Below are positions 16,885 to 24,298 of a DNA stretch of 34,439 bases, piece by piece; the first letter of the stretch is position 1, and every line of letters begins with the position of its first letter. This DNA is from Actinomycetota bacterium (GTDB taxonomy: Bacteria; Actinomycetota; Acidimicrobiia; Acidimicrobiales; Ilumatobacteraceae). The DNA lies in the NCBI GenBank assembly GCA_026393575.1, contig JAPKZX010000026.1, positions 1 through 34,439 of the forward strand. The letters run 5' to 3'. A program made the position numbers and the translations under genes. The notes below the pieces were generated by a model, which did no database searches, was not told where the DNA came from, and saw only the letters and a list, made by a program, of their open reading frames with translations.

Positions 16885-17511
16885 GTGGTAGTTGAAACTG
16901 TTTTTATTCAAACCATTGATGGTGTTGAAATTGAGGCCGACATCATCCGTACCGACGCAGTTACGCCTCGCGCTGTCGTCATTATTGGCCACCCCCACCC
17001 CCTTTATGGTGGCGACCGACACAGCCACGTGGTGCGTGCACTGCAAGAAGCCGCTTCACGGGCTGACTGCCATTCCATCGCCATCGATTTTCGGGGCGTT
17101 GGTAACTCGGGAGGCTTTCACGATGATGGCGACTCGGAACGACTAGACCTCGCCGCAGCATGTGAACTCGCAGACATGATCGAGCCTGAGTGCCCCATCA
17201 TCATGTCTGGATATTCATTTGGTTCAGTGGTGGCCATGAATGTGAGCAACCCTTGGATTGCCGCTTGGTTGAGTATTGCGCCACCAACATCATTGATGAC
17301 CTCCTCACCAGTTGCTGCGAACAATCATCGGCCAAAAGTCATTGTGATGGCCGAACATGACCAAATCACCACACCGGACACCATACGAGAAGCGATGCGC
17401 GATTGGGACAATGTTCACTTCATCGATGCACCCGGTGTTGATCATTTCTTTGCAGTCGATGCGCTTGCTATTTCCACTAATGCACTTCAGTGCGCACTTG
17501 AAAATATCTAA
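16885..17511 (+). CDS. Alpha/beta hydrolase
   Basis: 208 aa, a small cytoplasmic serine hydrolase of the COG2945-like dienelactone-hydrolase/esterase type. The oxyanion region is [10 protein letters not shown], the nucleophile elbow GYSFGS, the acid lies in [10 protein letters not shown] and the catalytic His in GVDHFF; all members of the triad are in the expected order. The substrate cannot be told from sequence. It sits alone on the plus strand between hisF and hisI, in a place where actinobacteria normally have the two his genes contiguous. Its stop overlaps that of hisF by four bases (CTAA, 17508-17511). Confidence 0.87.
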   Translation: MVVETVFIQTIDGVEIEADIIRTDAVTPRAVVIIGHPHPLYGGDRHSHVVRALQEAASRADCHSIAIDFRGVGNSGGFHDDGDSERLDLAAACELADMIEPECPIIMSGYSFGSVVAMNVSNPWIAAWLSIAPPTSLMTSSPVAANNHRPKVIVMAEHDQITTPDTIREAMRDWDNVHFIDAPGVDHFFAVDALAISTNALQCALENI

Positions 17512-18287
17512 GAGGCCACAGGGCGAACACGAACGCCACGGGAAGACATCACAGACTTTGCTTCAGCAATAGTGTGTTCGCCAAAGTGAAAAATAGATGC
17601 AGCGAGAACTCCGGTAGCACCACCTTGCAACACGCCTTCCGCTAAATGGTCGAGGGTCCCTACACCACCGCTTGCAATAACTGGTACGCCAACAGATGAA
17701 GACACAGCGTGAGTCAAGGCAATGTCAAAACCATCACGGGTGCCGTCTCTGTCCATTGACGTGAGCAGAATCTCTCCTGCCCCGAGCGCCACTGCCTGCT
17801 CAGCCCATGCCACAGCATTGATATCTGTAGCAGTGCGACCCCCGTGTAAATAAACGACCCAGCGATTCTCTTCTGCATGCCACTTTGCATCAATGGCGCA
17901 CACAACACATTGAGCACCAAACTCAGCAGCAATCTCTGCAATAACAGTTGGCCGCTCAACAGCTGCCGTATTCAGACTGACTTTGTCGGCACCAGCACGC
18001 AACATGGAACGAGCATCGGCAAGTTGACGAATCCCGCCACCCACGGTGAAAGGAATGAACACCTCTTCCGCTGTGCGTGACACAACATCAATCATGGTGG
18101 CTCGGCCATCTGAAGATGCGGTGATATCAAGAAACACCAATTCATCTGCACCTTGCGCGTCATACCGAGCAGCAAGTTCTACAGGGTCACCTGCATCGCG
18201 CAAATCAACGAAGTTAATTCCCTTCACAACCCGACCGTTCGTGACATCTAGGCACGGAATGACGCGAGCGACAATGTCTTGATTCAC
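17508..18287 (-). CDS. hisF: Imidazole glycerol phosphate synthase, cyclase subunit
   Basis: 259 aa beta/alpha barrel that uses ammonia from HisH to close the imidazole ring, yielding IGP and AICAR. The catalytic Asp in [15 protein letters not shown] and the second in VVCAIDAKW are present, as are the phosphate sites [19 protein letters not shown] and VIASGGVG. Its start overlaps the hisA stop by four bases. It is the last gene of hisC-B-H-A-F, and its partner HisH is encoded two genes upstream. Confidence 0.97.
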   Translation of the reverse strand: MNQDIVARVIPCLDVTNGRVVKGINFVDLRDAGDPVELAARYDAQGADELVFLDITASSDGRATMIDVVSRTAEEVFIPFTVGGGIRQLADARSMLRAGADKVSLNTAAVERPTVIAEIAAEFGAQCVVCAIDAKWHAEENRWVVYLHGGRTATDINAVAWAEQAVALGAGEILLTSMDRDGTRDGFDIALTHAVSSSVGVPVIASGGVGTLDHLAEGVLQGGATGVLAASIFHFGEHTIAEAKSVMSSRGVRVRPVAS

Positions 18288-18994
18288 CGCAATGCCTCTA
18301 CGGCTTCTCTCACGCTGAATCTGCCTTCGTATAAAGCCTTGCCCACAATGACGCCATGCAAACCACCAACACGCGCAAGATCCACAAGATGATTCAGTTC
18401 GCCAACACCACCGCTAGCTATGACAGGAATGGAGGTCGACGCCACAGCCGATGCGAGTCCTTCAATGTCTGACCCAACCAACATGCCGTCGCGTGAAATG
18501 TCTGTGATCACAAATGCAGATGCACTGGGAAACTGTGGAAGTAATTCGGCAACTGAAACGCCCGAAGTTTCAGTCCAACCGTGTGTTGCAGCAATGCCTT
18601 CTCGGTGATCGAGACCCACAGCAACTTGAACAACTTGCGCAACAGATTCCACGATTGATGGTTGTGCTACGGCTGCTGAACCCATCACAACACGAGTGAC
18701 TCCAGCGGTTGCTAGTTCTTGTGCGTCAGCCACAGTGCGCACACCACCGCCAACTTGAAGCAACGCCGAGCCCCGTAATGCAGCAGCGACCCTGCCAATC
18801 AACGGTCTATTCACTGGTTCGGCACTTCGAGCAGCGTCTAGGTCAACCATGTGCACCCATTCGGCTCCCTGTTCAACAAAAGAAAGTGCAATAGCAACCG
18901 GGTCATCGCCATACACCGTGCTGTCGTCGTATTCACCTTGTCGAAGACGCACAACGCGGCCACCGAATACATCAATTGCGGGATACAAGATCAT
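18284..18994 (-). CDS. hisA: ProFAR isomerase
   Basis: 236 aa beta/alpha barrel performing the Amadori rearrangement of ProFAR to PRFAR. The catalytic Asp of [14 protein letters not shown] and the second Asp of [10 protein letters not shown] are present, with phosphate-binding LQVGGGVRT and [10 protein letters not shown]. Many actinobacteria carry the bifunctional PriA (HisA plus TrpF) instead; PriA has an Arg in a GRGWE motif. Here that motif reads THGWTE, as in dedicated HisA proteins, so a separate TrpF is expected elsewhere. It overlaps hisH and hisF by four bases each. Confidence 0.95.
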   Translation of the reverse strand: MILYPAIDVFGGRVVRLRQGEYDDSTVYGDDPVAIALSFVEQGAEWVHMVDLDAARSAEPVNRPLIGRVAAALRGSALLQVGGGVRTVADAQELATAGVTRVVMGSAAVAQPSIVESVAQVVQVAVGLDHREGIAATHGWTETSGVSVAELLPQFPSASAFVITDISRDGMLVGSDIEGLASAVASTSIPVIASGGVGELNHLVDLARVGGLHGVIVGKALYEGRFSVREAVEALR

Positions 18995-19617
18995 GAGTCA
19001 CCAGCATGTTTCACAAAATTCGCCAGAAGCTTCAAGCCACCTTCTGCGGATTTCTCTGGGTGAAACTGAGTAGCGAACACATTGTCGCGCCGAAACGCAA
19101 CGTTGACTGTGCATCCGTATTCCACCGTTGCTGCCGTATCGGACGAAGTGGCAGGAACTCCGTGCAACGAATGCACGAAGTACATCCACGGATGATCTCC
19201 GAGACCATCAAATAAATGATCATTGTTGGTAATCGTGAGTTGATTCCACTGCATCTGAGGACGCTGCACTGTTTCTGGCAACCATTGAACTGAACCAGGA
19301 ATAATGCCGAGACCGGACACCCCAGGGTCTTCTTCACTCGAATCGAACAACATCTGCATACCGACACAGATTCCCAAGAATGGCTTCTTACTAACCACAG
19401 CATCATGCGCAACATCTTCAAGACCAACTGCACGCAGAGCATTCATGCACGCGCCAAATGCTCCCACCCCAGGAAGTACTACAGCATCTGACGCGTTTAC
19501 TTCTGCAGCAGATGATGTGAGAACAGCGTCTGCCCCAACACGTTCAAGAGCTTTCTGCGCTGACCGCAAATTGCCAATGCCGTAATCAAGAACCGCCACG
19601 CGCAGGCGTGAGGTCAT
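18991..19617 (-). CDS. hisH: Imidazole glycerol phosphate synthase, glutaminase subunit
   Basis: 208 aa class-I glutamine amidotransferase supplying ammonia to HisF. It begins MTSRLRVAVLDYGIGNLRS, has the nucleophile Cys in GICVGMQMLF, the oxyanion-strand PGVGAFG, and His/Glu of the triad in ATQFHPEKSA. I chose ATG 19617, which overlaps the hisB stop as ATGA and starts at the family's usual position; an earlier in-frame start at 19680 would add 21 unrelated residues from inside hisB. Confidence 0.95.
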   Translation of the reverse strand: MTSRLRVAVLDYGIGNLRSAQKALERVGADAVLTSSAAEVNASDAVVLPGVGAFGACMNALRAVGLEDVAHDAVVSKKPFLGICVGMQMLFDSSEEDPGVSGLGIIPGSVQWLPETVQRPQMQWNQLTITNNDHLFDGLGDHPWMYFVHSLHGVPATSSDTAATVEYGCTVNVAFRRDNVFATQFHPEKSAEGGLKLLANFVKHAGDS

Positions 19618-20207
19618 GAAAGCACACCCTTGGTGGAGGGAACCCCCGATGACTCGATTCGAACTGCATCTCGTAGACAACGAGCAAGACCCTTAAAGCT
19701 TGCCTCGATGATGTGGTGCACATTTCTTCCGGCACGCAAATTGACATGCAATGTCATGGCGGCACTTGTTGCGAGCGAAGAGATGGCGTGCTCAGCTAAC
19801 GACGGGTCAAAAGCCGGCGAACCTAATGGTAAGCATTCTGGTAATTCCACGTCCCACGCAACGAACGGCCGTCCACTGAGGTCGAGCGAAATCTCAACGA
19901 GCGCTTCGTCGAGTGGAAACGCACCGCTAGCAAATCGACGTACACCTGCTTTGTCACCGAGAGCGTCACGCAATGCTTCACCAACACAGATAGCAACATC
20001 TTCAACCGTGTGATGAGTATCTATGTGTAGGTCACCCACTGCTTTCACAGTGAGGTCAAAACCACCATGGCGAGCCAATTGTTCAAGCATGTGGTCATAG
20101 AACGGGATTCCCGTAGAGATAGATGCAATTCCAGTGCCATCAAGATTGATGGAGACTTCAATTGTGGTCTCTTTTGTATTTCGTTTTACCTGGGCTGTAC
20201 GTGCCAT
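19614..20207 (-). CDS. hisB: Imidazoleglycerol-phosphate dehydratase
   Basis: 197 aa monofunctional enzyme (no histidinol-phosphatase domain) converting IGP to imidazole acetol phosphate. The Mn-binding His/Glu motifs are present: FYDHMLEQLARHGGFD, DTHHTVEDVAICVGEAL and, in the second repeat, HHIIEASFKGLARCLRDA. Length is normal. It follows hisC after a 62-base gap without a good -10 box, so it is probably read through from the hisC promoter, and it overlaps hisH by four bases. Confidence 0.96.
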   Translation of the reverse strand: MARTAQVKRNTKETTIEVSINLDGTGIASISTGIPFYDHMLEQLARHGGFDLTVKAVGDLHIDTHHTVEDVAICVGEALRDALGDKAGVRRFASGAFPLDEALVEISLDLSGRPFVAWDVELPECLPLGSPAFDPSLAEHAISSLATSAAMTLHVNLRAGRNVHHIIEASFKGLARCLRDAVRIESSGVPSTKGVLS

Positions 20208-20269
20208 GGCTCTATTCTCGCCGCTCGGAGCATCAAGAACGCTGTCAATTTGACGATTTGTCCGAAGAA

Positions 20270-21331
20270 TCAGGACACTGCAGCACGAATTGCTTGCAGG
20301 AAAGCCGAGTTCTCATCCGATGTACCCACCGTGACCCGCAGGCATCCTGCCAAGCGAGGCCATGAACTGCAATCACGTACCAACACGCCTTGGTCGAGCA
20401 GAGACTGCCACACCTCAGTTGCGGGCTTTCCCGAAGCTCGGAACAAAATGAAGTTTGAACCGCTCTCCCACACTTCCAAATTCAATTCTCGCAAAGAATT
20501 CTGAATACGGGAACGCTCCGACTTGATGGTGGCTACACGCGTTTCCATTTCGTCCGTAAACGACAACGCCGCGATGGTGGCGGCTTGCTTGAACGCATCT
20601 AGGTGATATGGCAGCGCCGCAATTTCTAGATTCTTAATGATCCATTCAGGCGCGACAACGTATCCGACGCGTAACGCAGCCATGGATAATGTCTTCGAGA
20701 AAGTACGCGTCACAGCAAGTGGCACATCATCAGACACAAGTTCCATTGCAGACCAATCGGAAAACTCTGCATACGCTTCATCCACCACCACAATCCCCGT
20801 AGCAATCTTGAGGAGAGCTCGCAGGTTATGTTCAGGTTCTACAAGTCCGGTGGGGTTATTCGGATTACACAAGAACGTCACCGATGGTTGATGCTCTTTT
20901 ACGACTCGTTCGATTTCTGCAACATCGAGCGTGAGGTCTGGCTGTCGTTCACCCTCAACAACTTGTGCTCCGGTCACGCGGGCAATCTGTGCATACATCT
21001 GATACGTGGGTTCAAACGTTGCAACTTTTCGGCCTGCGCCGCCATATGCAAGCAGGATTGTCTGAATCACTTCATTGGAACCATTGGCTACAAAAACTTG
21101 TTCTGGGCGCACACCATGTCGCTGCGCAATAGTTCGGCGCAGTTCTGTTGCCGACCGATCGGGATATCGGTTCCAATCAATTGTTGAAACAATTCCCTCT
21201 AATTGACGCAGCCACTCTTCTGGTGGCGCAAAGGGAGATTCGTTTGTGTTGAGACGAATAGGGACATCGACTTGTGGCGAGTGGTATCCACTCATTGCAC
21301 GTATTTGGTCTCGGGGTTCGAACATAGCCAC
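20270..21331 (-). CDS. hisC: Histidinol-phosphate aminotransferase
   Basis: 353 aa, fold-type-I PLP enzyme; transaminates imidazole acetol phosphate with glutamate. Motifs: RLNTNESPF, the dimer/phosphate region NWNRYPD-like block (DWNRYPDRSA), FVANGSNEVIQ, FLCNPNNPTG, VVVDEAYAEF, and TRTFSKTLSMAALRVGY with the Schiff-base Lys. GTG 21331 lies six bases after -10 box TAGGTT (21343-21338), so it leads a leaderless hisCBHAF message; ATG 21325 is an alternative two codons in. No hisD or hisG is in the window. Confidence 0.95.
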   Translation of the reverse strand: MAMFEPRDQIRAMSGYHSPQVDVPIRLNTNESPFAPPEEWLRQLEGIVSTIDWNRYPDRSATELRRTIAQRHGVRPEQVFVANGSNEVIQTILLAYGGAGRKVATFEPTYQMYAQIARVTGAQVVEGERQPDLTLDVAEIERVVKEHQPSVTFLCNPNNPTGLVEPEHNLRALLKIATGIVVVDEAYAEFSDWSAMELVSDDVPLAVTRTFSKTLSMAALRVGYVVAPEWIIKNLEIAALPYHLDAFKQAATIAALSFTDEMETRVATIKSERSRIQNSLRELNLEVWESGSNFILFRASGKPATEVWQSLLDQGVLVRDCSSWPRLAGCLRVTVGTSDENSAFLQAIRAAVS

Positions 21332-21337
21332 TACAAG

Positions 21338-21343
21338 AACCTA
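21338..21343 (-). promoter_or_regulatory. -10 box of the hisCBHAF operon, leaderless
   Basis: TAGGTT on the minus strand ends six bases before GTG 21331. With no leader, neither a T-box nor a his attenuator is possible from this start. Motif and spacing only. Confidence 0.55.
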
Positions 21344-21359
21344 GTCACAACACGTTGAA

Positions 21360-21551
21360 TTATCGGGCTATTTTTTCAGCACGAATCAGCAGGCGTTCTG
21401 CTGACAACAATGCACGTTCGGCTTCGTACATCGCACTCACGAGGTCTTCGTGATTGGCTTCAACATTTTCGATGAGGCCTGCAACGCGACTGCGATAGCG
21501 ACCAATTGCATCTGCGGCGGCGCCAAGTTCGGCTCGGATAGTTGCTGTCAT
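21360..21551 (-). CDS. Small helical protein, 63 aa
   Basis: The product is rich in Ala, Glu, Arg and Leu, without Pro, and reads as two helices (about residues 5-30 and 32-62), probably a coiled coil or helical hairpin; no family is recognised. Support for a real gene is a -10 box TAGCGT (21564-21559) ending exactly seven bases before ATG 21551, and the fact that the frame fills the gap between hisC and nth with no competing frame. It lies 28 bases upstream of hisC, which has its own -10 box. Function unknown. Confidence 0.6.
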   Translation of the reverse strand: MTATIRAELGAAADAIGRYRSRVAGLIENVEANHEDLVSAMYEAERALLSAERLLIRAEKIAR

Positions 21552-21558
21552 TGCTGAA

Positions 21559-21564
21559 ACGCTA
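21559..21564 (-). promoter_or_regulatory. -10 box of the 63-aa gene, leaderless
   Basis: TAGCGT on the minus strand ends seven bases before ATG 21551; the same hexamer and spacing precede the DUF3499 gene. Motif and spacing only. Confidence 0.5.
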
Positions 21565-21574
21565 CTTCACTGCC

Positions 21575-21590
21575 CTATCGGGAGCGATAG
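21575..21590 (-). terminator. Hairpin after nth
   Basis: CTATCG and CGATAG form a perfect 6-bp stem with a 4-base loop, three bases beyond the nth stop codon (21594-21596). No T-tract follows. It separates nth from the promoter of the small 63-aa gene. Confidence 0.5.
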
Positions 21591-21593
21591 TTG

Positions 21594-22256
21594 CTATTTC
21601 TTCTTAGCTTTGGTTGGCATCAGCGAGGACGGGCAGATGTCTTCAAACTCGCAGCGGTCGCAGGCTGGCTTCTTGGCATCACACACGCGACGGCCATGCA
21701 AGATGAGTCGCAACCCAAAGCTTCCCCATTCCTCGGGAGGCAAGAAAGCATTCAATACTTTCTCCACCTTCACTGGATCTTCTTCCACTGTGAGACCAAG
21801 CCGGCGCGACAAGCGCCCCACGTGAGTGTCAACAGCAAGACCTGGAAGCCCAAACACCACACTGCGCAGAACATTGCCTGTCTTTCGACCTACACCGGGC
21901 AGTGTCACAAGATCTTCAAGGTCACTAGGTATCTCACCGTTGTATCGGTCCAACACATTTTGAGCCATACCAATGAGATTGCGCGCCTTCGTCTGAAAAA
22001 AGCCAGTGGAACGGATGATCTCTTCCAGTTCGGAGGGGTTTGCTGCCGCCAACGCGGTTGGAGTGGGATACTTCGCGAACAATTGTGGAGTAACCATGTT
22101 CACGCGAACATCAGTGCATTGCGCAGACAAGATGGTGGCTGCCAGTAACTCAAAAGGGTTCTTGTGCGTGAGTTCGCATTCAGCCTCGGGGTACAGAACA
22201 GCCAGTCTGGATGCGACCTCTTTGGCACGACCTGCTGGCGTTCTCGGCTTTCCCAT
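21594..22256 (-). CDS. nth: Endonuclease III (DNA glycosylase/AP lyase)
   Basis: 220 aa base-excision repair enzyme for oxidised pyrimidines. The helix-hairpin-helix LPGVGRKTG carries the catalytic Lys, AVDTHVGRL the catalytic Asp, and the C-terminal iron-sulfur loop has four Cys spaced C-x6-C-x2-C-x5-C (VCDAKKPACDRCEFEDIC). A Lys-rich tail follows. I chose ATG 22256: it is six bases after -10 box TACCTT and homology starts close behind; the longer start at 22289 would lie upstream of the inferred transcription start. It is divergent from mshD, with start codons only 23 bases apart. Confidence 0.95.
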   Translation of the reverse strand: MGKPRTPAGRAKEVASRLAVLYPEAECELTHKNPFELLAATILSAQCTDVRVNMVTPQLFAKYPTPTALAAANPSELEEIIRSTGFFQTKARNLIGMAQNVLDRYNGEIPSDLEDLVTLPGVGRKTGNVLRSVVFGLPGLAVDTHVGRLSRRLGLTVEEDPVKVEKVLNAFLPPEEWGSFGLRLILHGRRVCDAKKPACDRCEFEDICPSSLMPTKAKKK

Positions 22257-22262
22257 GGCACG

Positions 22263-22272
22263 AAGGTACCCT
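22263..22272. promoter_or_regulatory. Bidirectional promoter between nth and mshD
   Basis: AAGGTACCCT gives TACCTT on the minus strand, six bases before nth ATG 22256, and TACCCT on the plus strand, seven bases before mshD GTG 22280. They share TA at 22267-22268. Both transcripts would be leaderless. Motif and spacing only. Confidence 0.6.
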
Positions 22273-22279
22273 GACCGAC

Positions 22280-22918
22280 GTGCGATCACTCGAAATCAAG
22301 CGTCAAATGGACGCCACCAGCATGGATGAGGTCTCTGACCTCATCGCTGATGCATGGAGAGCCGATGGCGCACGCCCACTGAATGATCATTTGTGGCTAG
22401 ATCTTCGAGAGGGCGGCCGTACCGGCTTTGCCGGACTCATCGCGCGAGACGATGGCCATTCTCACATCGTTGGGTATTGCCAGATTTCCCGCGGAAATGA
22501 ATCGTGGTCACTCGACCTTATTGTTCACCCGCACCACCGTTATGACTCCATGGAGATCGCCCCCGACCTGCTGCGTGAAGCGCTTGACATCGTGGCCAAT
22601 GAAGGCGGAGGCCATGTGCACTGGTGGGTCTTTGAGCCAAACAACGTTCATCGTCAACTCGCCCACACAGCCAATCTTCACCCTGGGCGAAAGTTGTTGC
22701 AGATGCGTCGCGCACTACCACTCCCTCACGACGTGACTGCATCTATCGCATCCTTCACTACGGTGCCCTTTCGGCCCACCACCGACGAGGATGCTTGGCT
22801 TACAGTGAACAACGCAGCATTTGCACATCACCCCGAACAAGGCGGTTGGACACACGAGACAATTGCTCTACGTCAAAAAGAATCTTGGTTCGACCCGAAC
22901 GGCGACATCGCTGTATGA
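22280..22918 (+). CDS. mshD: Mycothiol synthase MshD, truncated (C-terminal domain missing)
   Basis: 212 codons. MshD acetylates Cys-GlcN-inositol, the last step of mycothiol synthesis, and consists of two GNAT domains. Visible here are the N-terminal domain (with LDLIVHPHHRYDSMEIAPDLL and LLQMRRALPLP) and the start of the second domain: FRPTTDEDAWLTVNNAAF, HHPEQGGWTHETI and ESWFDPNG. The frame stops four residues later. About 90 residues, including the acetyl-CoA-binding site of the catalytic C-terminal domain, are absent, and rlmN coding sequence follows at once. As written the product should be inactive. GTG 22280 lies seven bases after -10 box TACCCT. Confidence 0.85.
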   Translation: MRSLEIKRQMDATSMDEVSDLIADAWRADGARPLNDHLWLDLREGGRTGFAGLIARDDGHSHIVGYCQISRGNESWSLDLIVHPHHRYDSMEIAPDLLREALDIVANEGGGHVHWWVFEPNNVHRQLAHTANLHPGRKLLQMRRALPLPHDVTASIASFTTVPFRPTTDEDAWLTVNNAAFAHHPEQGGWTHETIALRQKESWFDPNGDIAV

Positions 22919-23960
22919 CCCAACACGTGAGGAGATCTCCGCCATTCTTGAAGGAGAGCCGTCGTATCGACTCAATCAATTGTGGAGTGGTCTGTACACA
23001 CACTTCAAGAAGCCTGCAGACATCTCCAATTTGCCTGCAGCATTGCGCACGAAGATTGATGCCGAACTACCTGAAAGCCTGATTGAAGTACAACGCTCTA
23101 CTTCTGAAGATGGCGACACTGTGAAGTTTTTGTGGCATCTCGTTGAGGGAAACCACCCCATTGAAACTGTCCTCATGTATTACGACGATCGCGCCACAGT
23201 CTGTGTCAGCACACAAGCAGGTTGCGCAATGGCGTGTGGATTCTGTGCAACCGGACAAGCCGGATTCAACCGTCACTTATCAATTGGCGAGATAGTAGAA
23301 CAGGTCATTCGGAGCGCACGCGAGGCGGCTACGAAAGATCGTCGCATCGACAACATTGTTTTCATGGGAATGGGTGAGCCACTTGCCAACGAACCAAACG
23401 TGTGGGGCGCTGTAGAACGCATTCACGCAGATATTGGAATCTCCGCACGGCACCTCACCATCTCAACTGTCGGAATTGTTCCTGGCATCCGCGCTTTGAC
23501 ACAACGCCCTCTCCCCGTCAACCTCGCAGTGTCCTTGCACGCGGCTCGCGACACGTTGCGAGACGAACTAGTACCGATCAACACTCGCTATCCCATTCAG
23601 ATGCTCATGGATACATGTCGTGATTACCTTTTTGAAAAGCGTCGTCGAGTGACCTTTGAATGGGCACTTATCGATTCAGTCAACGACACCGATCGTGATG
23701 CGCACGAATTGGCAGAACTGTGTTTGCAATTGTCTCCACCTGCACATGTGAATCTCATTCCACTCAACCCCACCCCAGGATGGCCCACCGTAGGAAGTTC
23801 ACCAGGGCGAGTGGCTGCATTCCAGCGACTACTTCGCGACTTAGGAGTGAACGCAACGACTCGTCAAAATCGAGGCACTGAAATTGCCGCAGCGTGTGGT
23901 CAATTGGCTGCTGGTCAACCAGTCTCCGTAGAGATGAAGAAGACGCGCCAACCGCGCTAA
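22821..23960 (+). CDS. rlmN: 23S rRNA (adenine2503-C2)-methyltransferase, start codon apparently lost
   Basis: Radical-SAM methyltransferase for A2503 of 23S rRNA (and some tRNAs). The N-terminal helical domain (EGEPSYRLNQLWSGLY), the [4Fe-4S] motif CAMACGFCATG, FMGMGEPLANEPNVW, STVGIVPGIR, SLHAARDTLRDELVPIN, VNLIPLNPTPG and the catalytic-Cys end ISAACGQ-like IAAACGQLA are intact. Family homology begins at YDPTREEIS (codon at 22914); the 31 codons before it, back to ATG 22821, are mshD sequence read in another frame. No ATG, GTG or TTG lies at the natural start, so the start was probably removed by the deletion that truncated mshD. The stop overlaps the convergent DUF6285 stop (CTAA, 23957-23960). 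Confidence 0.9.
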   Translation: MHITPNKAVGHTRQLLYVKKNLGSTRTATSLYDPTREEISAILEGEPSYRLNQLWSGLYTHFKKPADISNLPAALRTKIDAELPESLIEVQRSTSEDGDTVKFLWHLVEGNHPIETVLMYYDDRATVCVSTQAGCAMACGFCATGQAGFNRHLSIGEIVEQVIRSAREAATKDRRIDNIVFMGMGEPLANEPNVWGAVERIHADIGISARHLTISTVGIVPGIRALTQRPLPVNLAVSLHAARDTLRDELVPINTRYPIQMLMDTCRDYLFEKRRRVTFEWALIDSVNDTDRDAHELAELCLQLSPPAHVNLIPLNPTPGWPTVGSSPGRVAAFQRLLRDLGVNATTRQNRGTEIAAACGQLAAGQPVSVEMKKTRQPR

Positions 23961-24298
23961 CGCAGATATTTCGGGTTCGCTACTCGCACTTTGTCTTCAA
24001 TGACTGGACGCAAACGCCCCAACACCTCTAACAAACTGGCGTCATGGTCGCCGTTACGAATCTGTTGAGATAATTCAGCATCTGATTTCACGCCAAATGA
24101 TGCAAGTAGTTCATCGTGTGATTGCAACTGGTCTGCGCCCATCGCGATTTCGCGAGAAACAATGTCCAACACATTCATAGCGACACGAGTATGAAACTGC
24201 AGGCGAGGTTCAATTCCGCTCATGAGGTCTTTCTCCATCCATTCGCGCACAGCTTCGAGTAATTCAACTGCGCTTGGACGATCATGTGGGGCTGTCAT
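23957..24298 (-). CDS. DUF6285-like protein
   Basis: 113 aa, all-helical, no membrane segment. The pattern ELLEAVREWMEKDLM, RLQFHTRVAMNVLDIVSREI resembles the DUF6285 family, small proteins regularly found next to APH-like phosphotransferases and acyl-CoA dehydrogenases in actinobacteria and proteobacteria. Here it directly follows the phosphotransferase gene with a four-base overlap (24295-24298), so they probably act together. The biochemical role of the family is unknown to me. Confidence 0.72.
   Translation of the reverse strand: MTAPHDRPSAVELLEAVREWMEKDLMSGIEPRLQFHTRVAMNVLDIVSREIAMGADQLQSHDELLASFGVKSDAELSQQIRNGDHDASLLEVLGRLRPVIEDKVRVANPKYLR

Noticed and set aside
20243-20248. Exact TTGACA (minus strand) between hisC and hisB as a hisB promoter
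   Set aside because: No TAnnnT lies 16-19 bases downstream, so it lacks a partner -10 box; read-through from the hisC promoter is simpler.
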